Positions 39,540 through 49,614 of a stretch of 64,000 bases of DNA are shown here, piece after piece; position 1 is the stretch's first letter; every line of letters starts with the position of its first letter. This DNA comes from JAENWD01 sp963837165 (GTDB taxonomy: Bacteria > Acidobacteriota > Vicinamibacteria > Vicinamibacterales > JAENWD01), in assembly GCA_963837165.1 (NCBI GenBank), contig CAWIMD010000002.1:496001-560000 (forward strand). The letters are read 5' to 3'. The notes below the pieces were generated by a model. That model was not told the DNA's origin. It saw only the letters and a list, made by a program, of their open reading frames with translations, and did not search any database. Made by a program: the position numbers and the translations under genes.

Positions 39540-39641
39540 GGGATGAATTTCAGAAACTGCCACCTGGCCGAGGGCGCGGAGCCGCGCCTCCCGCCGGAGA
39601 TTCTTGCGGGTTCCAGGTGGGCAGATTGTGAGATTCATCCC
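39540..39641. repeat. Long imperfect inverted repeat
   Basis: Two arms of about 28 bases (39540-39567 and 39613-39641; the first opens GGGATGAATTTCAGAAACTG) pair with only a few mismatches and one bulge, around a 45-base loop. The structure is a fold-back element or a strong terminator-like hairpin between the divergent XRE gene and the TamB-TamA gene. It shares a GGGA-GAAT-TC core with the family at 34.9 kb, but is not the same element. Confidence 0.65.
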
Positions 39642-39688
39642 GGCCCCAAGGACGCGCTTTCTGGAGTGAGTTGTGCATTTGGGGGGGC

Positions 39689-42600
39689 GTGCGACGGCTC
39701 ATCCGTGTCCTCGCGATGATCCTGGCCGCCGCCGTGGCGGTCGTGGTCCTGCTCCTCCTGGTCCTTCAGACGCCGGCGGCGAGGCGGTTCGTCCTCCACC
39801 GTCTCCAGCAGTACCTCGCCGCCCGCGACATCGCCGTCCAGGCCGGCGCGCTCGACTACGACCTGTTCGCCGGGCGCGCGTCGCTCGACAACGTGGTGGT
39901 ACGTGGCGGGACGCTGCAGGGGGCGCCACCCGTCGCGCGCGTCGGACACGTGGACGTGGACGTGAGCGTGACCGATCTGCTGCGCGGCCACGTGGTCGTG
40001 CAGTCCGGCACGCTTCGCAACCTGGACGTGCACGTCGTCGTCGGCGAGCAGGGGCGCAGCAACCTGCCGGGCGCCGGACAGCCCTCGGCCAGCAGCGGCA
40101 ACGGCGGGTTCAGCTATCTGCTGGAGCAGTTCCACGTCGCGGACGCGCGGGTCGAGTACCGAGGACCATCGGCAGCACCTGGACGCGGTGTTGCCAATCT
40201 CGTCGATGCTGATCACCGGTCGCCGTCCGGACCGGCAGCACGTGCAGATCACGGCCGGCGGCGGCTCGATCGACCTGCAAGGTCACACGGCAGACATCCA
40301 GCACGTGGCGGGCGACGTCTCGTTCGACACCGATTCGCTGGAGGTCCACCGTCTGGTCGCCGACGTGGACGGCTCGCACCTGGTGCTCTCCACGAAGGCG
40401 ATCACGTTCAACGATCCGGACTACGACGTCTCGGTCGCGGCGCACCTCGACATGGCCCGCGTCTCCGCCATCGCAGGGTTGACGCCGCCGGTCAGGGGCA
40501 CGCTGCAGACGGAGGTGCAGCTCCGGGGCCAGCCGACGGATCTCGGAGCGCACGTGCGGCTGCACGGATCGGACCTCGAGTACCGGACGCTGGACCACGG
40601 TCGGCTGTCCGCCGATCTGACATACAGCAGCGGCGCGCGCAAGGCGCAGCTGACGAGCCTCGACCTGCAGGCGCCTGCCGGCGCCGCCACGGCCAGCGGC
40701 GTCGTGTCTCTCGATCCGACCGCCGGCGAAAGTCACGCCGATGTGGCGCTCCGCTCCGTGGACGCGCTCGCGGTCACGCGCGCGCTCGGGTTGCCCTACG
40801 GCGCGGCAACGCGCGTCAACGGCCGTCTGACGGCACGATGGCCGGTGCTGGACGTCGCGCGTGCGTCGGGAGACGCGCGGCTCGATCTTGCGGCGACACG
40901 ACGCACTCCGGCTCGGGGCATCGTCCCGGTGTCGGGCCACCTCATGGCGACCGCTCGAGGCCAGGTGATCGAGACGACGCTCACGAGGCTCGAGGCCGGC
41001 GGCGCCACGCTGGACGGGCACGTGTGGATCACGAACCAGCGCGGCCTCAGCGGAAGTCTGCATGCCCGCGCGCAGGACGTCGGGCGCGTGATGACCTCGA
41101 CCGAGACGTTCCTTGGACAGCGGACGCGGGCGGTGGCCGGCACGCCGATCGCCGGAGCGCTCTCGGTGGACGCCAGCCTGGGCGGCACCGTGTCGCGGCC
41201 CGTCGTGGATGCGACGGTCCAGGCTCCCGCGCTCTCCGCGGGCGATCTGTCGGGCATCGCCGTGGCCGCCCACGCGCGCTACACGCCGGCCGCAATCCGG
41301 ATCGCGACTGCCGACGCGACCTGGCACGGCGCGAGCGTCCGTGCGTCGGGACGCGTCGGCCTCGAGGGCCGGGATGCAATCGACCTCACGGCGACCATGA
41401 CCCAGGTGCCCATCGACGCGACGCTTGCCGCATTCGGCCATGGCGACGTGCCCGCCCACGGCAACCTGTCCCTGCAGGCCGGCATCACCGGGACGAGGAC
41501 GAGACCGCAGGGATTGGTGCAGGTGCAAGGACAGAACCTGGCGGCCTACGGCGAGACCGTCGGCACACTCTCGGCCGAGATCCAACTGGCCGATCGCCAG
41601 CTCAGCCTTTCGCAGTTCCGATTGGACAAGCCGCAACCTGGTGGGAACGGGACGCTTAGGGCAACCGCCCGCTACAAATTGGATCGGGACGAATTTTCGG
41701 CGCACGTGGAGACGCGGAACCTCCAGCTGCTCGGAATGACACTGCCGGACGGAGTGCCGGTCCGCGGCGGCGTGGAGCTGACCGCCGATGCCCAGGGCAC
41801 GCTCCAGCATCCATCCGGCACGGCGACAGCACGCCTGCAGGAGCTCGAGGTCGACCGCCAGCCGTATGGCGATATCGCCCTCGACGCCTCGGCCGCGGAC
41901 GGCCAGGCGCATGTGAAGGCCACAGCCGCCAGGTTCAGCCTCACGGCATCAGCGGATGTCGCCACTGCTGCCCCGTACGCCGGCAACGCGCAGGTGGCCC
42001 TGAACGGTCTCGACCTGTCGGTGCTCCCGCTGGGCACCGGGACCCCGCTGAGCGGCACGCTGCAGGCGCGGGCGATGGCAGCCGGCACGCTGTCGCATCC
42101 GGCCGACGGGTCCGCAGCCGCCGTGATCGAGCAGTTGTCCGCCGCCTGGAACGGACAGCCGATCAGGGTGACCGAGCCCGGGACCATCCGGTACGCCGAC
42201 CGGCAGCTCACGATCCAGCAGCTCACGGCAAAGGCGCAGGACTCGACGGTGACCATCGACGGGACACTCCCCCTCCAGGGCTCGCGCGACGGCACGCTCC
42301 AACTCGACGCCAAAGTCGACCTGGCAACCCTCGCGAAGTTCGCGCCCGACAGTACGGGGCTGTCCGCGGCCGGCGTCCTCAAGATGAACGGGACGATCAC
42401 TGGTACGCTCCAGCGCATCGATCCGTCCCTGACCGCCACGCTGGACGACGCGACCGTGAACGCGGCGGCATTGAAGCAGCCGCTCTCGGCGATCAACGCT
42501 CGTCTCGACGCCGCCAACGGCAAGCTCACCATCGCGAGCCTCCACGCCGCGCTCGGCCCTGCGGCGCTCGATGCCACCGGAGTCGTCCCCTTCGGCTGGC

Positions 42601-45600
42601 TGCCGAGCGGACTTCCCGTCCAGGTGCCGCGTCCGGCGGAACCCGGCCGGCTGCAGGTCGCCCTCGAGAATCTCGACCTCGGCTCGGTGCCCGGCGTGCC
42701 CGCCGGTGTAAGCGGTGCGGTCTCGGCACAAGCCAACTTCCTGGCCCCTCGGCCCACGCTCGGCTCGGTCACCGGCAGCCTCGTCTTTCCGACGCTGAAG
42801 GCAGAGATTGAAGGCCTGACGCTGGCGCAGCAGGGCACGTCCGCGATCCGCGTCGCGGGCGGCAGCGTGGAGGTGCAGCAGTTCACACTCGACGGATCGC
42901 TCGGGCACGTCGAGCTCGCGGGACGTGCCGGCCTCGCCGGACCGCAGCCGCTGGACCTCACCGCGCGCGCGTCGCTGAGGACGGCAGCCGTATCGGCGTT
43001 CACCAGGAATGTGAACGTTGCGGGCCGGACGACGATGCAGCTCGCCGCCACCGGGACGGTGTCGGATCCGAAGGTGAACGGGTATCTCCAGCTCGCCAAC
43101 GGCCGCGTCGCGATGACCAGCCCGCGGGTGGCGGCGCAAGGGCTCGAGGTGCGGCTCGACATCACACCGGAACGGCTCACGCTGTCACGCCTCGACGGCA
43201 TGCTGAACGGCGGCACGCTTTCCGGCTCTGGCTCGGTCGCGCTCCAGGGGCTGGCGCCCACTGACGTCGACCTCCGGATCCAGGCCAAGGGCGTCGCCTT
43301 CGACGAGCCGCTCGAGCTGCGCAGCCTCTCGGATGTCGACCTCCGGATCACGCAGCACGCCGACGACATCATCGTCGGAGGCCAGGTGACGATCCAGGAA
43401 GCCGGCTTGACAGAGGATCTCAACGTCGAGACGGGCCTCTTCGCGTACCTGCAGGCGCCCCCGAGCCTCGACCTGACCGAACAGCGGAACCCGCTGCTCG
43501 AGCGCGTCCACTTCGACCTGGGGGTCACGACGGCGTCGCCGATTCTCGTGGACAACAACCTGGCGCGCGCGCAGGTGGACGCGGACCTCAGGGTGCGTGG
43601 CACCGTCTACGACACCGGAATGTCGGGCCGGCTCGACCTGGAGGAAGGCGGCGAGCTGACGCTCAACGAGCGGAGGTACGACATCCAGCGCGGCAGCGTT
43701 CGCTTCATCGATGACCGCCGGATCGTGCCATCGTTCGATCTCCAGCTCGGCACCACGGCGCAGAACTACGACATCACGGTCCAGGCATCCGGCACGCCCT
43801 CGAACACCGAGACAACGCTCACCTCCGACCCCGTGCTGCCCGAGCCCGACATCATGGCCCTGCTCGTCACGGGCCGTACGCTGGACGAGATGCGGGGCGA
43901 GGAGTTCGAGGTGGCGCGGACCGAGGTGCTGTCCTACCTCGCCGGGCGCGTGGGCACCACGCTGGGCCGCACGCTGCAGCGGGCCACCGGGCTCAGCACG
44001 GTGCGGGTCGAGCCGAACCTGATCGCGAACGAGACCGACCCCACGGCCCGGCTCACGCTGGGCCAGGATCTGACCCAGAACCTGAGCCTCGTCTACTCCA
44101 CCGACCTGGTGGACAGCAGCGACCACCTCTGGCTGGCCGAGTACGACCTCACGCGGCGCTTCGTGACCCGGTCCGTCCGCCAGAGCGACGGCAGCTTCAG
44201 GTTCGACTTCCGGCACGACCTGCGGTTCGGCGGCGTGCCGTCGCCCCGCCGGCAGAAGCGCACGCCTCCGACGATTACCTCGCTGGCGATTGCCGGGACC
44301 GGCCCGATCGACGAGCCGCAGGTGCGGCAGGCCTTCGGCCTGCAGCCCGGAGACAACTACGACTTCTTCGCGGTCAGGGACGGGGTTCAGCGCATCAACC
44401 GCCTGTACGCGCGCCAGGACCGGCTGCAGTCGAGGGTGCGCGTCGATCGGACCACGACCGGCAACGCCGTCGCGCTCAGTCTGCGGGTGGTACCGGGTCC
44501 ACGGGTGCAGCTCGTCTTCAAGGGCGCGTCGCCGCCGAAGGACTTCCGCGAGGACGCCGGGAAGATCTGGCGCCGCGGCGTCTTCGACACGCAGCGGGCC
44601 GACGACGTGCGCGGGGCGCTGAAAGCACGGATGGTCGAGAAGAACTATCTGGCCGCGACGATTGACTACGCCTTCGACTCGACGGACCGGCAGTCGAAGC
44701 ACGTCACGTTCACGGTGGAGCCCGGTCCGCAGTTCACGGACCGGCAGCTCGTGTTCGAGGGCGCCTCGGCGATCGCGCCCGACGAGCTGCGCTCGGTCGT
44801 CGAGTCCCAGAAGCTGACCCAGGCGGTCTACACGAACCCGAGTGCGGTGACGGATCTTCTCGCGCGGCTCTACCGGGAGCGCGGCTATCTCGACGCGGCC
44901 ATCGACGCGCCGAAATACGAGTTCGACCGGGTGGCACGGCGCGCGCGCACGGTCTTTCTGGTGCACGAGGGACCGCAGTACCACATCCATCGCGTGTCGA
45001 TGTCCGGCAATCACGCCTACACCACGCCGGAGCTGGTGTCGGCCATTCCCTCCGTCAGCGGCGACCCCTACCTGCCCGCCACGGCAGAGCGCTCGCTGAC
45101 GAAGATCCGCCAGATGTACTGGAGCAAGGCCTACAACGACGTGCAGCCCACCTACCGCCTCACGCTGGACGGGAAGAAGGGGCTGGCGAACCTCCAGTTC
45201 ACGATTCAGGAGGGCCGGCGCTCGATCGTCGACAGCATCGACGTCCGGGGCACGAGGGAGACGACCACGCACCTGGTGCGCGGCGAGCTCGCCATCCAGC
45301 CGGGCAGGCCCCTCGACCTGTCGGAGCTGAGCGAGTCCCGCAAGGAGCTGTACAACACGAACGCCTTCGCCCTGGTGGACATCAGCCGCGACACGGTGGG
45401 GACCTCGGGGAGCGCGCCCGCCGGCGGAACTGCGGGAGTCGGCGGCGGGTCCGCTCGGGCCAGCGAGATGGCCGGCCCTGCCGCGGTGACCTCGGCGCTC
45501 ACCGGGCTCGGCCCGGCCGCGCTCGCGGGGACGGCCACGCAGCCGAACGAGGTCGCGGTCCGGGTCCACGTGGCGGTGCGTGAGGTGCAGCCGTTCCAGC

Positions 45601-46611
45601 TCCGGTACGGCGCCTCGTACGATACCGAAGGCGGCCTGGGCGGCATCCTCGACGTGATCAACCACAACTCGCTGGGCAGGGCGCGGGAGGTGGGGCTGCA
45701 GACCCGGTACGACTCGCAAACGCACGACGCGCGCCTGTACTTCAGCCAGCCCACGCTCCGCTACTTCCCGCGCCAGACCATCGCGTCGGTGTACTACCGC
45801 CAGGAACGGCATCCGGCGACGTCGACCTCGAACGCGTTCAACCTGGATCGCACGGGAGTCTCGGTCGAGCAGGAGGCCAAGCTCGCCGATGACTACGTGT
45901 GGAGCTACGGCTACCGGTTCGAGCGCGCCCGCAACTGGTCGCCGGATCTGCTGGACGTCGCGCCCGCCTACACGCGCGTGTCGCCGCTCACCAGCACGCT
46001 GACGAGGGACACGCGCGACGACGCGCTCGACGCCGTCCGGGGCTCGTTCCTGTCGCACGCGTTCTCGTTCTCGCCGCACTGGCTGGGCGCCGACAGCGGC
46101 TACGTGAAGTATTTCGCCCAGTACTTCCGCTACATCCCGCTCCGGCCGCCGACGCGCAAGCCGTTCACCAACGAGATCATCCGCCCGCGTCTGGTCTATG
46201 CGGGCGGGATCCGGCTGGGCCTGGCGCACGGCATCAACGGCGACGAGGTGCCGCTCAGCGAGCGGTTCTTCGCGGGCGGCAGCACGACACTGCGCGGCTA
46301 CGGGCAGAACACGGTCGGCCCGATCGGCACCGACGGCGTCCCCCTCGGCGGCGCCGCGATGCTGGTCATCAACAACGAGGTGCGGTTTCCGCTGGTCTGG
46401 CTGTTCGACGGCGTCACGTTCGTCGATGTCGGGAACGTCTACCAGGATGTCACGGACTTCTCGTTCGCGAGCCTGCGGGCGGACGGGGGCGTCGGCCTGC
46501 GGCTTCGCACGCCGTGGTTCCTCGGTACGGCTCGACTACGGTGTGCCGTTCCGCCGCCGCGCGGGCGAGCCGAACAGCCGCCTGTTCTTCAGCATCGGCC
46601 AGGCCTTCTAG
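39689..46611 (+). CDS. TamB-TamA fusion: AsmA/DUF490 protein joined to POTRA-Omp85 barrel, two frameshifts
   Basis: One locus encodes about 2306 residues. An N-terminal membrane anchor (residues about 4-30) precedes a long AsmA/TamB beta-helical region. The DUF490 signature block, with LPEPDIMALLVTGRT and RLTLGQDLTQNLSLVYS, lies near 43.8-44.2 kb. Several POTRA domains follow from about 44270 (ITSLAIAGTGPIDEPQVRQA), then an Omp85 barrel with the loop-6 motif FFAGGSTTLRGYGQN. The true C-terminus, LFFSIGQAF, ends in the aromatic residue needed for outer-membrane insertion. Two shifts (extra base at 40160 and at about 46524) must be repaired. Starts at TTG 39671 or GTG 39689 are both possible. 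It would span the envelope in lipid or outer-membrane protein transport. Confidence 0.85.
41676..41700 (+). repeat. Copy of the 34.9-kb repeat core inside the TamB coding region
   Basis: The run GGATCGGGACGAATTTTCGG with AAATT before it matches the element at 34945-34967 over a 15-16 base core (ATCGGGACGAATTT). The reading frame stays open and gives K-L-D-R-D-E-F-S-A, which also fits the protein family, so the match could be chance or an assimilated insertion. Confidence 0.45.
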
Positions 46612-46620
46612 CCCAAGGGC

Positions 46621-47110
46621 GCGCCTGAGATCGTATGTAGCGCAGACCTTTAGGTCTGCCCGCACGGTCTGCCCTGCCCGCGCGCTGTTGGCAGGCCTGA
46701 AGGCCTGCGCTACATCAGGGGCGCACGTTGGCAGGCCTGAAGGCCCGCGCTACATCAGGGGCGCACGACGGCGCGTTGGCCTGCGTTCGCATGGAGCGCC
46801 TGAGATCGTATGTAGCGCAGACCTTTAGGTCTGCCCGCACGGTCTGCCCTGCCCGCGCGCTGTTGGCAGGCCTGAAGGCCTGCGCTACATCAGGGGCGCA
46901 CGTTGGCAGGCCTGAAGGCCCGCGCTACATGAGAGGCGCGCGCCGCGCGTTGGCCTGCGTTCGCATGGAGCGCCTGAGATCGTATGTAGCGCAGACCTTT
47001 AGGTCTGCCCGCACGGTCTGCCCGCGCGCTGTTGGCAGGCCTGAAGGCCTGCGCTACATCAGGGGCGCACGTTGGCAGGCCTGAAGGCCTGCGCTACATG
47101 AGGGCGCGCG
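46621..47110. repeat. Three tandem units of about 175 bp, each with several REPs
   Basis: Head-to-tail units start near 46621, 46796 and 46970 with GCGCCTGAGATCGTATGTAG. Each holds a variant REP (AGACCT-TT-AGGTCT), a spacer, a standard REP in the opposite direction and a second degenerate REP. Small differences (a missing CTGCC in unit 3, GAGAGG for CAGGGG) show some divergence. The stretch has no gene; frames across it translate REP sequence only. It separates the TamB-TamA gene from the oxalate cassette. Confidence 0.92.
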
Positions 47111-47134
47111 CTCGTGTAAGATCGCGCACCGAGG

Positions 47135-48631
47135 ATGCCCGACACGCTGCTCGATCTCATCCGGCCCGAATTCAACGGCCGCACCGCGATCTGCCTGCCG
47201 GAAACCGGCCTGCGGCTGACCTTCGCCGAGCTGCGCGACGAAGCGCTGCGGTTCGCCGACGGTCTGGCCGCCGCCGGTGTGGGTCGCGGGGATCGCGTCA
47301 GCATGGCCTTCCCCAACGGACTGGCCGCCGTCGTCGCCTTTCTGGGCGCATCCGCCGTCGCCACGGCCGCGCCGCTCAACCCCGCGTATCGCGAAGACGA
47401 GTTCCGCTTTTATCTCGAGGACACGAACGCGCGCGTCCTGGTCGTGCCGGCGGGGGCGGCCGAGGAGGCGCGGCGGGCAGCGCGCGACCGCGTGCCGGTC
47501 CTCGACGTGGAGACGCGGGGCGCCGCCGTGCGCCTGCAGGCCCCGGCTGGAGCCGGGTCGTCAGACAGGTCGGCGCCAGGCGACGTGGCCCTCGTGCTCC
47601 ACACGAGCGGCAGCACCGGGCGGCCCAAGCGCGTGCCGCTCACCCATGGCAACCTGATTGCGTCGATCGGAAACATCACGGCGACGTACGGCCTGTCCGC
47701 CGACGACGTCTCCCTTTGCGTCATGCCGTTGTTCCACGTGCACGGCCTGATGGCGTCGCTGATGGCCACCTTTGCCACCGGAGGCGCGGTTGTCGTCCCC
47801 GCCAGGTTCAGTCCCCTGTCGTTCTGGCGTCTCGCGCGGGAGCACGGCGCGACGTGGTACTCGGCCGTGCCGACGCTGCATCAGCTGCTGCTCGGGCGCG
47901 CCGAGCCGGGCGCGAGACCCGCGGGCGCCGAGCGGCTGCGCTTCATTCGCTCGTGCAGCGCGTCCTTGCCCCCCGCGGTGATGAGCGACCTCGAGGCGGC
48001 CTTCGGCGCGCCCGTGCTGGAGGCGTACGGGATGACGGAAGCGTCGCACCAGATGGCCTCGAACCCGCGTCCGCCCGGTGCACGCCGGCCCGGTTCGGTG
48101 GGCCCCGGGACGGGCGTCGGCATCGCGATCCTCGACGACGCCGGCCGCGAGCTGGCCGCCGGCGAGCGCGGAGAGGTGTCGATTCGCGGCGCCAACGTGA
48201 TGGCGGGCTACGAGGGCAACCCGGACGCCAACGCCGCGTCGTTCACGAACAGCTGGTTCCGCACGGGCGACCAGGGATACCTGGACGAGGAGGGCTACCT
48301 GACGCTCACGGGCCGCCTCAAGGAGCTCATCAACCGCGGGGGCGAGAAGGTCTCGCCACGCGAAGTCGACGAAGTGCTGCTCTCCCACCCGGCCGTCGCC
48401 GAGGCCGTCTGCTTTGGCGTGTCGCACCCTGGCTGGGGCGAGGAAGTCGCGGCGGTCGTGGTGCTGTCGGCTCCCGCCACCGAGGCCGAGCTGATCGCGT
48501 TCTGCAGGCAGCGGCTGGCGGAATTCAAGCGGCCGAAGCAGGTATTCGTCGCCGAGACCATTCCCCGTACGGCGACGGGCAAGATCCAGCGCCGTCTCGT
48601 GGCGCAGGCCTTCAGCCCCACCAGCCCGTGA
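47135..48631 (+). CDS. Oxalyl-CoA synthetase (AAE3/Pcs60-type acyl-CoA synthetase)
   Basis: The 498-residue adenylate-forming enzyme has the phosphate loop HTSGSTGRPKRVPLTHGN near residue 152. The A5 motif is in VLEAYGMTEASHQM, then RTGDQGYLDEEGYL, and the hinge and lysine region LTGRLKELINRGGEKVSP with the final PRTATGKIQRR. The stretches MPLFHVHGLMASL, FIRSCSASLPP and YGMTEASHQM are those I recall from yeast Pcs60 and plant AAE3, characterised oxalate-CoA ligases, and are not typical of fatty-acid ligases. It would make oxalyl-CoA from oxalate, ATP and CoA. Its stop overlaps the next start (GTGA). Substrate assignment is by family resemblance plus neighbours. Confidence 0.82.
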   Translation: MPDTLLDLIRPEFNGRTAICLPETGLRLTFAELRDEALRFADGLAAAGVGRGDRVSMAFPNGLAAVVAFLGASAVATAAPLNPAYREDEFRFYLEDTNARVLVVPAGAAEEARRAARDRVPVLDVETRGAAVRLQAPAGAGSSDRSAPGDVALVLHTSGSTGRPKRVPLTHGNLIASIGNITATYGLSADDVSLCVMPLFHVHGLMASLMATFATGGAVVVPARFSPLSFWRLAREHGATWYSAVPTLHQLLLGRAEPGARPAGAERLRFIRSCSASLPPAVMSDLEAAFGAPVLEAYGMTEASHQMASNPRPPGARRPGSVGPGTGVGIAILDDAGRELAAGERGEVSIRGANVMAGYEGNPDANAASFTNSWFRTGDQGYLDEEGYLTLTGRLKELINRGGEKVSPREVDEVLLSHPAVAEAVCFGVSHPGWGEEVAAVVVLSAPATEAELIAFCRQRLAEFKRPKQVFVAETIPRTATGKIQRRLVAQAFSPTSP

Positions 48632-49614
48632 AGTTCGTCGTCGTCGGCGCCGGAGCCATCGGCGGCTACGTCGGCGGGCGCCTCGCCCACGCCGGGCGTG
48701 ACGTCACGCTCGTGGCACGCGGCGCACACTGCCGCGCCATGCGCGACCGCGGCCTCCGCGTCATCGGCGACGACGGCGAGTTCACCGTCCACCCGCCGGT
48801 GACCGACGACGTGGCCGGCGTCGGTCACTGCGACGTCGCGATCCTGGCCGTCAAGGCGCACAGCCTCCCCGCCATCGCGCCGTCGCTCCCCGCGCTGATC
48901 GGTCCCGACACGGTGGTGGTCAGCACGCAAAACGGGATTCCGTGGTGGTACTTCCAGCGGCACGGCGGCGAGCTGGAGGGACATCACCTGGAGCGTGTCG
49001 ATCCGGGCGGCGCGATCGCGCGCACCATCGATGCTCGCCGCGTGGTGGGCTCGGTCGTCTATCTTTCCGCCACGGTCTCGGAACCCGGCGTCGTCAGGCA
49101 CGGAGAGGGAAAGCGGATCACCCTGGGAGAACCGGACGGCACCCGCTCCGAGCGCTGCCGCGTCATCGCGCAGGCCTTGATCGACGCCGGCTTCCGCTGT
49201 CCCGTGACCACGCACCTGCGCGACGAAATCTGGGTCAAGCTGCTGGGCAACGTCGCCTTCAACCCGATCAGCGCGCTGACCGGCGCCACGCTGGCGGAGA
49301 TCGCCCGGCACCCGGCCTCGGCGGCGCTCGTGCGCGACGTGATGACCGAGACGCGGGCCGTGGCGGACCGGCTCGGCGTCACCATCCCGATCACGATCGA
49401 GCAGCGGATGGCCGCCGCCGAGTCGGTGGGCGCCCACAAGACGTCCATGCTGCAGGACGTGGAGGCCGGTCGCCCGACCGAGCGCGATGCCGTCGTGGGC
49501 GCGGTCGTCGAGCTGGGCGAGCGCCTCGACGTGCCGATGCCGGCGACGCGAGCCGTCTACGCCTGCATCAGCCTGCTCGACGACCTGCGGGCCGGGAGAC
49601 CCGCGGCGTCGTGA
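48628..49614 (+). CDS. PanE-family reductase, candidate oxalyl-CoA reductase
   Basis: The 328-residue protein has the ketopantoate reductase fold. An NADPH-binding G-A-G-A-I-G-G-Y-V-G-G lies at residues 7-17, followed by LAVKAHSLPAI, STQNGIPWWYF, and the C-terminal helical domain with LRDEIWVKLLGNVAFNPISALTG. Panthothenate synthesis is one possibility. However, in Methylobacterium extorquens a PanE homologue (PanE2) reduces oxalyl-CoA to glyoxylate, and this gene sits between an oxalyl-CoA synthetase and an OxlT-like carrier with overlapping codons. I therefore favour oxalyl-CoA reduction. The GTG start at 48628 begins the Rossmann motif. Confidence 0.8.
   Translation: MKFVVVGAGAIGGYVGGRLAHAGRDVTLVARGAHCRAMRDRGLRVIGDDGEFTVHPPVTDDVAGVGHCDVAILAVKAHSLPAIAPSLPALIGPDTVVVSTQNGIPWWYFQRHGGELEGHHLERVDPGGAIARTIDARRVVGSVVYLSATVSEPGVVRHGEGKRITLGEPDGTRSERCRVIAQALIDAGFRCPVTTHLRDEIWVKLLGNVAFNPISALTGATLAEIARHPASAALVRDVMTETRAVADRLGVTIPITIEQRMAAAESVGAHKTSMLQDVEAGRPTERDAVVGAVVELGERLDVPMPATRAVYACISLLDDLRAGRPAAS

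Noticed and set aside
41672..46229. Long minus-strand frames opposite TamB-TamA
   Set aside because: They lack recognisable domains, and the plus strand carries the full TamB, POTRA and Omp85 features.
46728..47084. Plus-strand frames with repeated AGLKACAT and VAQTFRSA peptides
   Set aside because: These are translations of REP palindromes in the tandem array.
48600..48615. REP-like GCGCAGGCCTTCAG at the end of the oxalyl-CoA synthetase gene
   Set aside because: The second arm is missing and V-A-Q-A-F is close to the family's normal C-terminus, so it is probably coincidence.
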